This document shows, piece by piece, positions 24,959-46,830 of a stretch of DNA of 64,000 bases (position 1 is the stretch's first letter; each line of letters begins with the position of its first letter). The DNA comes from Aquilaria yunnanensis (taxonomy: Eukaryota; Streptophyta; Magnoliopsida; Malvales; Thymelaeaceae): NCBI GenBank assembly GCA_039654915.1, contig CM077596.1:75021751-75085750 (forward strand), in the 5' to 3' direction. The translations under genes and the position numbers were made by a program. The notes beneath the pieces are model-generated. The model was given only the letters and a program-made list of their open reading frames with translations. It was not told the DNA's origin and made no database searches.

Positions 24959-25529
24959 TCGCTCGAAGTCGATGGATCCTATCGCTACTCCTAGATTTCC
25001 TTCCCTTCTCGGTTCCTGGTTTGGTTTAAACGATTCGTATTGGGTATCTCATTCTCCGTTACCCATCACAGCTCGACCCAACATCATCCGGAGTGGGCAT
25101 GACTCAAAAGAAGCCCATAAAGAAAAAACAGCTGGACCAAATGAGGACCTGATTGAACCTCGTGCCACGTAGAGAATTTCTTTACTTGTCACGTAATGAA
25201 AAGGTGGACTCCCATTGGTCCACGTTTTCAAGCTCACAGCGAACAACCATCGTCCACGTGTCAGTATGGGCGTACGCTGAAGAACCCAACGCCTCGAGGT
25301 TGTAAACTTTGACAGCCCCTGGACGTCAGTGCACGGACAATCTTATCGCCGGGCGGAGCCATTTGGAGGAGTGATCTAATCGCAGGCGTTGATTTTTCAT
25401 GGAGATCAACGCCCAAAAATGGCTCTCCTATAAATCCAGGGAAGTCTTGTTGCCTGTGTCATTGCCTCCGATACACTCGAAGCGAAAAATCCGACTTCGC
25501 CGAAGACAATTCCCAGAACGCCGCCGGGA
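24959..25529. promoter_or_regulatory. Shared divergent promoter region of AlkB-like and REF/SRPP genes
   Basis: 571 bp separates the two start codons. For the REF side, CCTATAAATCC (25428-25437) is a TATA box 93-102 bp before the ATG. CCACGTGTCA (25254-25263) is a G-box/ABRE-type element of stress- and ABA-responsive promoters, with further ACGT cores near 25164 (GCCACGT), 25221 (CCACGTT) and 25322 (GGACGTCA). No TATA box is obvious for the AlkB side. Confidence 0.55.
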
Positions 25530-26405
25530 ATGGCCGAAATAGATCCCATACAGCAGACGGAACCGGTAACTTCTCCGTCGCTTCGATCGAAAAATGTGTC
25601 TTTATTGGGGTTTAATTTAATTCTGGCTATGGTTTTCAATTTGTTTCACTTGACATCGCTCGAGTGCTGGATTAGGTGCAAGAAAGTGACAAGAAACTCA
25701 AGTACTTGGAGTTGGTTCAAGTGGCGGCGATCTATGTTGCCGTCTGTTTCTCAACTCTGTATGAGTACGTTAAGGATAAGGCCGGCCCGCTTAAACCCGG
25801 AGTCCAAGCTGTCGAAGGCACCGTCAAAACGGTCGTTGCCCCCGTCTACGACAAATTTCATGACGTCCCTCTTGAATTCCTCCGATTCCTTGATCGCAAG
25901 GTAAGACAACCCTTCAGGGACAGGATCTGCAGAGAACTTTGATTATGATGTTTACACTTGATGGTCACGTGACACGCAGGTTGATGAATCACTAATCGAG
26001 CTGGACCGTCACGTGCCGTATCTGTTGAAGCAGGCTTCCGCGCAGGCTCGCACCGTAGCCTCGGAGGTGCAGCGCGCCGGCCTGGTGGACACCGCCAAGA
26101 AAATCAGCCAGTCGGTCTACTCGAATTACGAGCCAGTGGCGGAGAGGTATGCGGTGTCTGCGTGGCGGTCGTTGAACCGGCAGCCGATTTTCGCCCAGGT
26201 GGCAGAGATAGTGGTCCCCACAGCTGCGCATTGGTCGGAGAAGTACAACCGGCTGGTGTGCATGGCGAGCGAGAGAGGATACGGGGTAGCAATGTACCTG
26301 CCGTTGATTCCGGTGGAGAAGATTGCAAAGGTGTTCGAGGAAGGCGCAAGTCCGCCGCAGGTGGTGTCAACGAATGGCGAGGCGGCGGTGGGTGTGGTAC
26401 AGTGA
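25530..26405 (+). CDS. REF/SRPP-like protein (rubber elongation factor / small rubber particle protein family)
   Basis: Three exons (25530-25565, 25676-25900, 25980-26405) encode 228 residues. The REF domain (Pfam REF, PF05755) begins at LKYLELVQVAAIYVAVCFST and runs through YEYVKDKAGPLKPGV, VEGTVKTVVAPVYDKFHDVP, FLDRKVDESLIELDRHVP and AAHWSEKYNRLV to about residue 210, followed by a short Ala/Val-rich tail. There is no signal peptide or true membrane span. Family members coat lipid droplets or rubber particles and, in non-latex plants, act in stress tolerance and lipid-droplet biology; the presence of this family does not imply a rubber-producing species. The upstream G-box/ABRE fits stress control (inference). 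Confidence 0.93.
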
Positions 26406-27563
26406 GGGGGTCAGAGTTGATGGTTTTCTGTTGTGAGGTTTTTCGTCGCTGGCGATGTGAAGGGAGAGAGAGAACGTTTATGCGTGTTTTTGGGTCTTTA
26501 TCTTTTGATTAATCGAAACCACTTCCAAGTTCCAACCTTGCTGAAGGAACTTTTTCTTTAAGGGTGAATTTATTAATTGGCGCAATAATATCAATCTCTG
26601 TGAAAAATTGTCCACAGTATATCAGCCTAGCCGTTAAAACGTAAAACAGCCTTCCCATTACCGTATGCCTTTATTTAAATGGATGTACTAATTTTTAATA
26701 TTCAAATGGTTAACCTGACGGAATCTATGCAACAATCGGCAACAATTGGTACTTCAGCGATGCTTAACCAACAAACGGCGGCATAGTTTAGGAATGATTG
26801 GTGTAATCAACCCTTGAAATTTTTTAAATATTGACTCGCGGAATTTTAAGATTTAAATCAAATTTTTACATTTTATACCGTATAACATATCATTTTTTTA
26901 ACAGCATTGTAAAGTAAGGGAATTCGTATCATATTTATAGGATACACTGATCTTAATATATAACATATTAACATATAGAAATGCACTAATATTTGAGATT
27001 GTAAAATTGTGAAGTGGAGGTTATATGTATGTAAATTAATTAAGAGTTCTTCTCATATAAATATTCTATTATATATAATAAATTCATAATTTTTAAGGTA
27101 AAAAAATAAAAATGCAAGTATTCTTTCAAATATCAGTAAAACTTTGTTATAAAATTAATCAATTACATAGTATAATAATGCACTTTACCTAAAAGATATC
27201 AAAAACTCAAAAAAAAAAATTTTGAGTTTACTAGGATGTATGGTCAATATGGAGTGAGATGATCAATTCACCCCAATACAAACGGATAGCCTATCAGCTG
27301 TCTCATGCCGTTTCCAAGTTTGTACTGGTACTTACTACCCGTATTGGTTGATATGGTCCAAAATTTAAAACCATACAGTGAACTAAAACATACAAGAACA
27401 ACACATTCCCTCTTTCCTCTTTATCCTCAATGAGTTTGATATAAAGATTAAGAAAGAAAAAAAATATTGTGTTATTTTTGCTTTTACCTTTGTCTTTTTA
27501 TAGGTAAATTAAAAAATAAAAATATATATGTATATTAAAATGATAGTTTGAAAGGTACTATAA
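26406..27563. other. 3' flank of REF/SRPP gene, no gene seen
   Basis: About 1.15 kb, very AT-rich beyond 26550. Contains the REF 3' UTR. No coding potential recognised. Confidence 0.5.
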
Positions 27564-27977
27564 TAAAATAGTGAGAATTTTTCAAAAAAAAAATCGTAAA
27601 GTTTAGTGAATACTTCACTTACCTCCTTCTGTTTGAAAATCCTCTACATTGCCCCCTGAGGTTTAATAGATCCTTCACTCACCCCTCTCATAATGATGAG
27701 GACCAAATTGTCCTTTCCTTGCCTACTTAGGTAGGCTGAATTTACCATAATGCCCCTAAGAGACAATAACACTTTGTTAAATTAAATTAACTAAAAACTT
27801 GTACAAAATTAGATATGACAAAAATCATTTTTTTATTAGCAATAATAATAATAACAAGAACAACAACAACAAAATAAACCAATTCAACAAAAAAAAACAG
27901 AGAAAAAATTTCTAAGATTTCAAAAAAAAAGTCTGCTAATGTCATTGTCTAACTTTTTATCATCATGATAGACATAT

Positions 27978-30900
27978 TGTGACAGCCCTCGAAGCTATAA
28001 GTCTAATCGGCCAGGTAATTAGTTAATTTAATAAATTACACCTTAGATAATTTATTTGCAAGCTAAGTCTCGGTAATTTAGGGCCTAGTAGTTAAAAATG
28101 AATAAAATTGATCATTTAAGCAAGCCGGGCCAAGAAGGGCATTTTGGTCATTTCACATAATGACCCATTTTTATGGCACGGTTGATTAGAGCATGAGAAA
28201 ATATTAAATTTGATGTATCATGATTTTTCGTGATTTCCGCTCTATCATCGTGAATTTGTGAATTGACTAGATTGTCTATAAGTGGTTTATATGTAACCTT
28301 GATAAACGTAGGGACAAAATGGAATATAACTGAAAGGCTGGGACTGGACGCGTATTTATATCTATGAAGGAACCAGGCGCGGTGTAATACCAATTTTGGT
28401 CCTTAACTTCTCCGCGTGTTACGAATAAACCCAAATTTCATGGAGAGTACAAAGACAGCACCATGTGCGTGACATGTGCAATTAAAGCCTACATAAGTTG
28501 GCTTTCCAATAATTGCTCGGCCATCTTCTTCCACCTTCGTCTCCAGACCACCAAAACCTCTCTTTCTATCCAAACACCATAGCTAAACCATATCCAAGCT
28601 CCAATCCATCAAATCCAAGCACAAATAAGCAAGATTTTGAAGGAAAATCAAGATTTGTGCTATCCTAAGCTAGGATTTGTTGCTTCTTGTCTGAGTAAGT
28701 TTGGTTTTATTATTTCCCCTATTTTTGAGCTACAGTTTAACTCTGTAAATTCTGAAAATTAATGTTAGACTTGGTTTTTGAGAGAAATCAAAGGTGCTCA
28801 ACATGTTTAAAGGTGTTTATGAGCTTATCCATGGTTAATTTTGCTCCTATGGTGTAGTTTTCATCATCTTTGAATTTCTGGCACTATTCATGCGATTTTT
28901 ATGAAATAAATCATGGCTAGGATTGTTGTTTGATATGTTTCCTAGCTTTAAGAAGTAATTTGAGATGCCAATGAGCTAAAACCCAAAAAGAACTAAGGCT
29001 GGAATTTTTGTGTAGCCGAAACCGTGAGTGTTGAGCTAAGTATGGTTTAATTCTTTTATAACCAGCCATAATTTCATGTTCCAAGGGTTTTGGTAGCTCA
29101 ATAAGATTGTTTTCTTACTTATGAACTGGTATTTGAAGGCCAGGAAATGGGAGAAAAGGTGCTGGGCAGTGAAATACACATAGAAACCATGTTGTGCATT
29201 TAAGGTGCATTAGTTAAGAGCTTATGGAATTAATTTTGTTCCAGCTAGGAGCTGCTGGTTTTAATGGTTTAAATTAATTCTAGATGATGTTATCTTGCTT
29301 ATGATTTGGTGTTTAAAAGCTAAGAAGCAAGAGAACATTTATTTGGAAGTGAATCGCCCATGAATGCCGTGAATCGCCCATGAATGCCATGAATGTGCAT
29401 TAAGGTGAAGTTTTGGTGTTGCTGTAATTGTAGTTACTTCCAAGAATAAACTGTATTATTACAGTATTTTTGGTGGCTTTTGGAGGTAATAATCTTGCTT
29501 ATACACTAGTATACAATGCATAAAAATTAAGAGAGCAAGATTTAGGTTGCTTTTATGCTATTAAAAGTGTAAAGAACCGCAAGATAGGCAAACCGGAGAC
29601 AGAAAATTCTGGGCAGTTGGTGGTTGTTTCATGGGCTGTTTTCAAGTGTTATAATTGATAAATTGTGTTTAAAATGATCAATATAGGTTCTGGGAATAAG
29701 CTACTAAAAGATGGCCTAAGTTTGGGTTAAAACCGAGACAAAAAGGCTAAGTACTTGAAGCTTGCAAATTAAGTTATCTAAGGTAAGGGTTATTTAATTT
29801 GTATGTTTATGTGTTAAATAAATTTGGCTATGATACTTGTATATCAAGTGGCTGAATTATGGATAAATTTAACAAGCATATGATTTGAGTATTGATGGCT
29901 ATTTGAGAAGCTTATATGATTGGGTTTGGTAAGAAGCCAAACTATGAAGTGCATATGAAGTGTGTAAGTGCATAATTATAAACTTATATCTATAAGCAAA
30001 ATGGACCTTGATATGATCTAATTTACGGTGAGTATGACAGGTTAGGAACCTACGATACCTAAGGTCACAATGATGGGCTAAGACCTGGATGGACCTAAAA
30101 GGGGGAGGTGTCCTTAACCACTCACGAAACCTGATAAAGGTAGCACTAACACATGCACTAAATAAGCAAATAATTCACTCATGTACATAAAATAAGGGAT
30201 ATTAACAAATACTAAGAAGATTTCAAAGCAGTATTTGTATGGACAAGTTGGACTTGTCAATTGAAGGACAATTGAGTAAAGGAATTGTGGGAACTAGCTA
30301 CTCCCATAATTATTGGCCAATAATACGAGTTCCTAGCACTATGACTTAAGCTCAAGTGCACTATGCATATATTGACATCCTTATGAATAATATGCACGGT
30401 CCTATATTGTTGATTTTCTTGCAGGTTATAACCTTTACTGAGAACTTTTGGTTCTCACATCCCTTACATATTTTGTGTGCAGATACTGGTGGACCTGGGG
30501 CTAATAACCAATAAAGAAACTGGTTGTTAGTATTTTGATACCAGGTGTGCAGAAGTTAATTAATATTGTACATTATTATTAAGTTTCTTTTTTGCAGGTT
30601 CCTAATTACTGGAATACTAACTTACTGGCCTTTGTTGTACAGAGGCAAGAAACAGGGAATACCTGAACACTGTAGTGACCCCTTTTTGGCAGTGTAACTC
30701 AGGTGGGATTGGATCCCAAGATTCTCAGTGTGCAGCATATGTATAACACTTTTGCGTATGATGTATATATATGTGTGTGGAAGTTATGCCTCTGGTAAAT
30801 GCTATGGAACTAGTGGTTGTGTTCCCTAGTAGCTTGTATGGATTCACGATGCATAATATTATGTTTTATATAAATGCATGTTTGAAGTACTGACCAGCTG

Positions 30901-31096
30901 CATCGATTATATCTTATTTTTATGGTCATTGACCTACAGTCATAGTAAGGCATAGTATAAAACAGTATTGCATTAAGGATTTAATCAATTAACAGGCCCA
31001 CTAAGGACAAATTTACATAGGCCTAACACTGAATAAGTGTAAGATTCCTAGGGTCCTATATGACTTAAATAGGATTAAGGTTCAAGGCCTGTGACA
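27978..31096. mobile_element. Solo LTR, 3.1 kb, with 5-bp target duplication
   Basis: The segment starts TGTGACAGCC and ends GGCCTGTGACA, so it has TG...CA termini. CATAT lies immediately outside both ends (27973-27977 and 31097-31101), the 5-bp duplication of an LTR-retrotransposon integration. There is no coding domain, primer-binding site or second LTR copy, so recombination between two LTRs most likely removed the body. The long LTR fits large Ty3/gypsy chromovirus (Tekay/Del-like) elements, but lineage cannot be proven without the internal part. A 20-bp tandem duplication occurs near 29354-29393. Confidence 0.85.
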
Positions 31097-31242
31097 CATA
31101 TCATATCCGTCTGATCACATCCATTTTTTATATTTCATAACTCATTTGTCATTGAAATCTTAGAAATTTTCACTAAATTCATTTTAACTTAAGTTAATTG
31201 AATGCAAAGTGACTTATTTTTATTCTTTATTGAATTGGTTTA

Positions 31243-31243
31243 G

Positions 31244-31275
<32 letters not shown>
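31243..31275. repeat. (ATT)n microsatellite
   Basis: Uninterrupted ATT repeat of about 11 units inside the right part of the MULE, followed by a GCT run. Confidence 0.9.
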
Positions 31276-31277
<2 letters not shown>

Positions 31278-31794
31278 TTACTACTGCTGCTGCTGCTACT
31301 GTTATTATGCTCTTAATAGACAATTTACTTATCACTTAATATAACAACTATTTTGCCAGACACTTTTAATTATTAAAAAAATATATTTAATTGCTAATTT
31401 ATCTCACATATTTCACATTTAGTTACATATTGTGATTAAATAGTATATTTCAAATACTATAATTAAGACAAGATTCTAAAAGAGTAATGTTATTTACACT
31501 AAGTTTGACCAGCAAAGTTGTATTGATAATAAAAAAAATAATTTTTATTACATATAATTTTGTATAAGTTTTTAGTTAATTTAGCAAAATGTTATTGCCT
31601 TTTAGGGGCATTATGGTCAATTCATCCTATCTAAAGAGACAAGAAAAAGGCATTTTGGTTCTTAACATTATAGAATGGGGTAAGTGAAGGATTTATTAAA
31701 TCTCTGGGGGTAAAGTAGAGGATTCCCAAATAGGAGGGAGTAAGTGAAGTATTCACTAAACCTCAGGGTTTTTTTTTAATTTCCCTAAAATAAT

Positions 31795-32904
31795 TTAATA
31801 AATAAATGTTTAGATGTAAAAGATATTTGATACAACTTGATGCAGAATATATTAGTTTTTGACATTGGAGTACAACCATTGGAGTTCCATTAGTTTTTAT
31901 GGTGATGCGGATACCCATGATTCGAATTAGACCCGAAAGTATTAGACTACTAGGCCAAAGGCTCAACATATGATGGAGGCCCAACTATGTAGACTTAAAA
32001 AGCAAGGTGCAACCACATTAAGCCCACCATTTGGCTATTTAAATAAAGAGTATCTCCCACATTTTCTCTAATTTGATACTATCGTTGTTACTGATTTGAA
32101 CATATGAGAAGCCTTTCGGAAGTCCTCATGACTTTGTTTTATGTCTTTGCATATAAGTGATAGGAGCCAGCCGGCTATCCTCGTGTGCCCGCTACTCACC
32201 GGACTCTAATGTACTTTAGATATCATATGGTAAAACACAAAATTTGTACAAATGAGACCTTTCACCCAATTGAAGTAAAAAGGAAAAAAGAAAATTACAA
32301 ATATGTCTTTTATGTTTAGATAAAATCAGCCATTTTTTTTCATATTCAAATGAATCATTCTTATTTTGAACTAGACTAATTCATCACTTTGTGACTGTCA
32401 AATCAGTAGGATATTCATTAAAAATATAGAATATTTCCTTATATTAATTTACTCATTTTATGAAAGAAGACCACAATCTTCTCATGCTCTTCAATCTTTG
32501 ATGGATGGCACAATCAAGGGTAGTTGACCGACCCTAGGAATGGAACAGGGCTCAGTAATGGCCAATATGGCTAAGCAAAAGAAATTTTATGGAAGACGGT
32601 GACAAATCATGATCTTTTTCTTCGTCTCCTCTTGTTGTTTCTAGCAATCATGCGGCAAATCAAAGTGAATGGTGCTATCTTTACTGGTGAACAAAAACCA
32701 CAGGAAACTAAGAATATGGAATAGTTCGAATTGGTGAAAGAGTTAGCCCACATAGATTTGTTAGAATAAGAAAGTCTTTTTTACCAAGTTTTCTCGAAAG
32801 GTTTGGAGGAGAATATTGTTCTTTGAAAAACATCGTGAAAAAATACTTCATGAATTTTGTCAGAGTTAAACCTTTTTGGGTGTATAATTAATAGGGCCAG
32901 AGGA
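31795..32904. other. Intergenic, possible LTR-element debris
   Basis: About 1.1 kb between the MULE and the hAT element. A stretch around 31960-32220 (GGCCCAACTATG ... CATTTGGCTATTTAAATAAAGA ... CGGCTATCCTCGTG) resembles the promoter/R region of a plant LTR, but no partner LTR or target duplication was found. Confidence 0.35.
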
Positions 32905-33341
32905 TTGGAGTTGCACAATGGGCCGGACCGGACCGGCCGGGCCCGGTCTTAATGAAATTGGGCCCGGGCATGACTCGGGTTGACACGTGCCAGGTCCGTG
33001 CCGGGTCTGACCCGGTCCTGTGCCGAGCTGGGCCGAATCCGAGCTGGCCCGTTTAAATTTAAAATTTAAAATTTGTAATTTTTATTTTTATTTAAAGTGT
33101 TAGTTTAAATTTTTAATTTTTAGTTTTTAATTTTAAGTTTAATTTTATTTTATATTTGTACAAATTGATATTAAAATAAAATAATATAGGTACTTTTGAT
33201 CTTTTCCACTAATATGTATGAGTTAAAGAAAAAGTTTTTCCTTTAGAAAAAAAAAAGCAATAGGTTTGATCTTCTCCTACAATTTCATGCCTGCAATTGT
33301 ATTATCAGACTAAAAAATTATCACTAGCTTCACTTGAACAA

Positions 33342-33450
<109 letters not shown>

Positions 33451-34059
33451 CACATGTTTAATTGAATGACATGTATAACATGGATAAAGATAGCTATTAT
33501 TATGAAATTAAATTATTGTGAAATAATTAAACGGTTGGATGAATGATTCTTTTGTTTCCTTCCCTTCCGTTAGGTTGGAGGAAGCAAATCTAAACAGTTA
33601 AAATATAGTATGATTATGTAGTGGAGCGACCAAAAAATAGAAAAGAATAATTTCAGGTTAACTAACATAATTTTTTAATGAAAGTGATTTATTTACTAAA
33701 GTTTTAATATTTATTTGCAGTTGTATTGATTAGTTTACCAGTGCTTAATTTGAGAATGAAAATTTATTATGTAAATATTTCCATTGAATATCATTCGAAC
33801 AAAAAACTATATGGTAAATCTCAAATATGGGGTAAAATTCACTAGGTATTTTTTTTGTCCTAAATAGGTACCTAACTTTTATGTTGTCCTAACGAAATAC
33901 CTTATCTTTGATTGTATGTCATATGTAGATACTTTCATTAATTTCAGGGTTATATTTTATGGAAAATACTAACATGGTAAAAGAAAACATTAAAATAAAT
34001 TCTAAAATAACACTTTTAGTCCTTAAACTTTTTATATCACCAATTAGTGGGAATTTTTT

Positions 34060-34190
34060 TTTTCTAATCTTTTTGTTAGTATCTTATAAAATTTTATTAA
34101 AATAAAATAATTAGTTAACAAGTTAAAGAAAAAAAAAGCAGTAGGTTTTTCTAATATTTCTGTTAGTATCTTATAAAATTTTATTAGATT
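34060..34190. repeat. Short direct duplication
   Basis: TTAGTATCTTATAAAATTTT occurs twice (near 34075 and 34163) with flanking similarity, making two copies of roughly 80 bp in tandem within the hAT element. Confidence 0.65.
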
Positions 34191-34447
34191 AAAAGGTAGC
34201 ATTATCTTTATATTTTTATAATTACTTGTTGTAAGAGTAAAACACCACCACCGGTGTGAACTTTTATTAATTTTAAAGCCAAACGACATTTACATACCAT
34301 GGAACGGGCTTTATATTACTCAATAGTGAAACGTTCCATAAAAATAAATGCAAAATAAAAGGAACGATCTGTGCTAAATAGTAAAATCAGATCAAATACA
34401 AAAGTAAGTAAATAATGAGCAAGCCGTGGATTTAAGGATCTATCTCA

Positions 34448-36607
34448 TCAGGGTTTTCCTCGTTGGAACTCTTGTGGTCTTGTAATCTTAAAGCTGCAAC
34501 CCCAATCACAGTTGCATATACAAACTTCAACTGCATCTGGTGATAAGCTTGCGCGTCTCTCTGAAATTACACACTTCTCAGCGCTGAAAGTGGACTCCAA
34601 TGCAACGGTTGAGACGGGAACAGCTAGAACTTCTTTGACAATGATGGAGGGTATTGGAAATTTGTTGCTTCTTGCTTTCCACCATTCTAGAATGTCGGTC
34701 TCACTACTCTCCTAAACAAAGTTAAGGTAGGCGTCCACTTCAGTAAGACCGGATGCTGCAGCACGAGGCTGTTTGAGGAGTTGTTCAGCCGGATTGAATG
34801 ATAATGAGCCCGACATAGACGAAGACCCGATGGTAGATGAAGTAGTGTTTCCAACCTTATCCTTATGCCGGTCGGCATAAATCTTAAATAACTCTCACAA
34901 GTGCTCATCAATAGAGGCAGTTATAGCATGAATAGAAATATGTATCATTTCTAAGAAACTATAATAACCCTCAAGTAGCTATTGCGTACCCATGATTCTT
35001 ACGGTCGGGTCTAGTGCAGATGCAAGTAAGTAGATCGGGGGTATAATACTGAAATATAAAATCCATTTATCTTTTATGGCCTTAATTGTGCCTTTTAAGA
35101 ACTCATCATCTTTGTATTGGTTAAAAACCCATGCAATGTTGACTATATGCATTAAAACTTTGTGCAATGTGGGATAGTATACACTAGAGCAAAAAACAGG
35201 GGCATCATAAAAATATCGAAGCACAGCAGCCAATTTTGACAGTTTATCTCACATCTCTTGTTTTAAAATCATTTTCTTTTTTCTGACATTTATAAAACAT
35301 GTCATGTGTGCAGCAAATGGCATCGCATCCATCAACATCTCGTAAGTCGAGTTCCATCGGGTAGGGCAATCAAGTTTAAAATGTTTCCAACTAAAATCGA
35401 GGCCATTTTCCAAACAATATTGCTTAAACTATTTAAAAACTTTGGTCATTAACTTAAAATAATGGATTGCCCACCTAATTGGAGTAATTTTATTACTCAA
35501 AACTTGAAGACCTTTTTGGACAACTAGGTTTAAAATATGACATACATACCTAATATGAAAAAATGCAGCATCACAGACAGGTTCTAGTGATTCCTTCAAT
35601 ATCTCAGCCGCAGAATCGTTGTTTGATGCATTATCAAATGTTATGCTAAAAACCTTGTCATGAAAAAAAAATTCTTTTAAACTTTCTGAAATTACATTGA
35701 ATATGTTCAAACCAGTATGATCGACCTCCATCCACTTAAATGCAATGATACGTTTTTGAATGACCCAACTATCATCAATTCAATGTGCAGTTATACAATA
35801 ATAATATTGTCCTAGTGGTGAAGTCCACATGTCACTAGTGAATGAGATAAAATGATCAAAAGCAGAGAAGTATGCTTGTAAGTTTGATTTACTAGCTTCA
35901 TAAATTTTAAATGTCTCCCTTCTAACAATAGTCCTAGATGTTTTTTTAAAAGCAGAGTTTAAGTATGATGTAATCTATTTTTCCATGTGTCTATCTTCCG
36001 ATTGTGTAAATGGTTTTTCAGTTAACATCATCCATTCTACCATGCATTCTCTACAATCTTTTTGATTAAATTTAAAAATACCTGATCCACCGGCACTACT
36101 TGCAAGCCGTGTTTGACCGCCGGTACTAGTAGCTGCATTTGGACATAAAGTCGGATGCTTATGTTCCATGTGACGTCTCAGTGTTCCTGTGCCAGAGTTC
36201 TTCTTGTGCGCGAGCTTTTACTTGCAATGTTTGCAATGTGCGAACCTCGCATTGTTTCCATGACTATCCTTCTAAAAAACTTGGTCAAAATGCTCCCAAA
36301 CCCATGCGGTAAGCCTCGACGTCTTACCTTGTGACGGAAGTTTGGGTTGATGGCTTGTCGGGGTTTGTTGAGAACCATCTCCTCCACCAACATTCCCTGC
36401 TACTGTTGGCTCCACCTCCTCAACGTCATCATCAGAAAGTTGATCGTCGAGCCCCAAGTCGTATTGACTCATATCGAATTGCTCGATAGCGTCAGTTTGT
36501 TGGATATGACTCCCACGGGTCACCGGTCGGGAAAGGCCACGGAAAAATGACCTCAAACCGGTGCGAGATGAAGAGCTTGAGGCATTTTCCTTTCCTTTTG
36601 ATTCCAT
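34448..36607 (-). pseudogene. hAT transposase pseudogene (BED finger, RNase H-like core, dimerisation domain)
   Basis: Reading from 36607 on the minus strand: a Ser-rich and acidic N-terminus, then a BED zinc finger (AWVWEHFD, CKHC, RRHMEHKHP) split by an in-frame TAG near 36270 and a TAA near 36217. The RNase H-like catalytic region (FSITFDNASNNDSAAEILKE, CHILNLVVQKGLQVL) lies at about 35430-35730. A further core piece is at about 34980-35230. The C-terminal hAT dimerisation domain (DILEWWKARSNKFP, VPVSTVALESTFSAE) lies at about 34490-34710, with a stop at 34448. Multiple stops and shifts make it inactive. Neighbouring pieces keep order and strand. Confidence 0.88.
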
Positions 36608-37141
36608 TTGTGTGAGGAAAAATTGAGCAGATCACGAGCTTTGAGAGAAATTGACAATTGATTGAGAATGAAGAAAATAATATTGAGTGCTTCAAAGAAA
36701 TGAGAGAATATATTAGTAGAAAAGGAGACATTGCTAAGATTAGTGTGAAAAAATGGTGGAAATGGCCTCCCTATTTATAGGGGAAGACCTTATTTTTTTT
36801 GGCCTAAAAAACTATTACAAAATAGTTGTTGGATGAGGCAAAAATGTAATTTCTAGGGTAAAAAAACAGCTGCCAGCCGTTAGAAAGGACTAATTGTGTA
36901 ATTTACTCATTTTTTTTGAATTTTCGGAACGTTGGGGGGCAGGCGACCGTTGCGCGCCGCCGTGCTGAGCCCAATTGCTTCCTGGGCCGTGCCGAGCCCA
37001 CTTCCAAGCCTCCTCTTATGCAAGCCCATAACCAGCCCACCCTTAGCCGGTTTTTAACAGGGCCCATGCCGTGCTGGGCTTGACCGAGCCTGGGCCGTAC
37101 TTGACGCGAGCCGGTCCTGACCCGGCCCAATGTACACCTAT

Positions 37142-37450
37142 ACGGAGGACACCAAAATCTCGTCTGGAGCAGCGACCAATCCATTGACTGACTGGGCTCA
37201 ACCAGATTCTGTCGAACAAGCTCTAAAAACAGAAAGTTTTCACCGCCCACCCCCCACTCCAACCCAAAACCAGATAAATATAAAACTGATTTCCTTTTTA
37301 AATTTTGTTTGACTCTCTTCAACGGCTCAGCCAGCAGCCTCCTCTAAACTGATCTTCAACAATCAGAATACACCTCCTCTCAGTTTCCTTCTCTTGAGTC
37401 TTGCCTCGGCCAGCGCCATCCACCCAGAAGCTGAATCAAGAACAAGAACC
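37142..37450. promoter_or_regulatory. 5' leader and proximal promoter of the FHA-AAA ATPase gene
   Basis: Only about 310 bp separates the hAT right end from the start codon at 37451. It is rich in CT and CCACC runs typical of plant 5' leaders. No clear TATA box. Any distal promoter must lie in or beyond the transposon. Confidence 0.45.

Positions 37451-46830
<9,380 letters not shown>

Larger units (their letters stand above)
27564..31794. mobile_element. MULE element interrupted by a solo LTR
   Basis: Inverted ends of at least 190 bp: left 27573 onward (GTTTAGTGAATACTTCACTT) and right ending 31785 (reverse complement GGTTTAGTGAATACTTCACT). Internal matching blocks include TAATGCCCCTAA against TAATGCCCCTAA in reverse complement. 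The flanks TAAAATAGT (27564-27572) and TAAAATAAT (31786-31794) agree at 8 of 9 positions, as expected for an aged 9-bp MULE duplication. Without the inserted LTR the element is about 1.1 kb and non-coding. Confidence 0.78.

Noticed and set aside
26104..26512. Minus and alternate-frame open frames over REF exon 3
   Set aside because: Shadows of the GC-rich REF coding exon.
36903..37322. 139-codon minus frame at the hAT right end
   Set aside because: Translation of the GC-rich subterminal repeat array; no domain and not part of the transposase.
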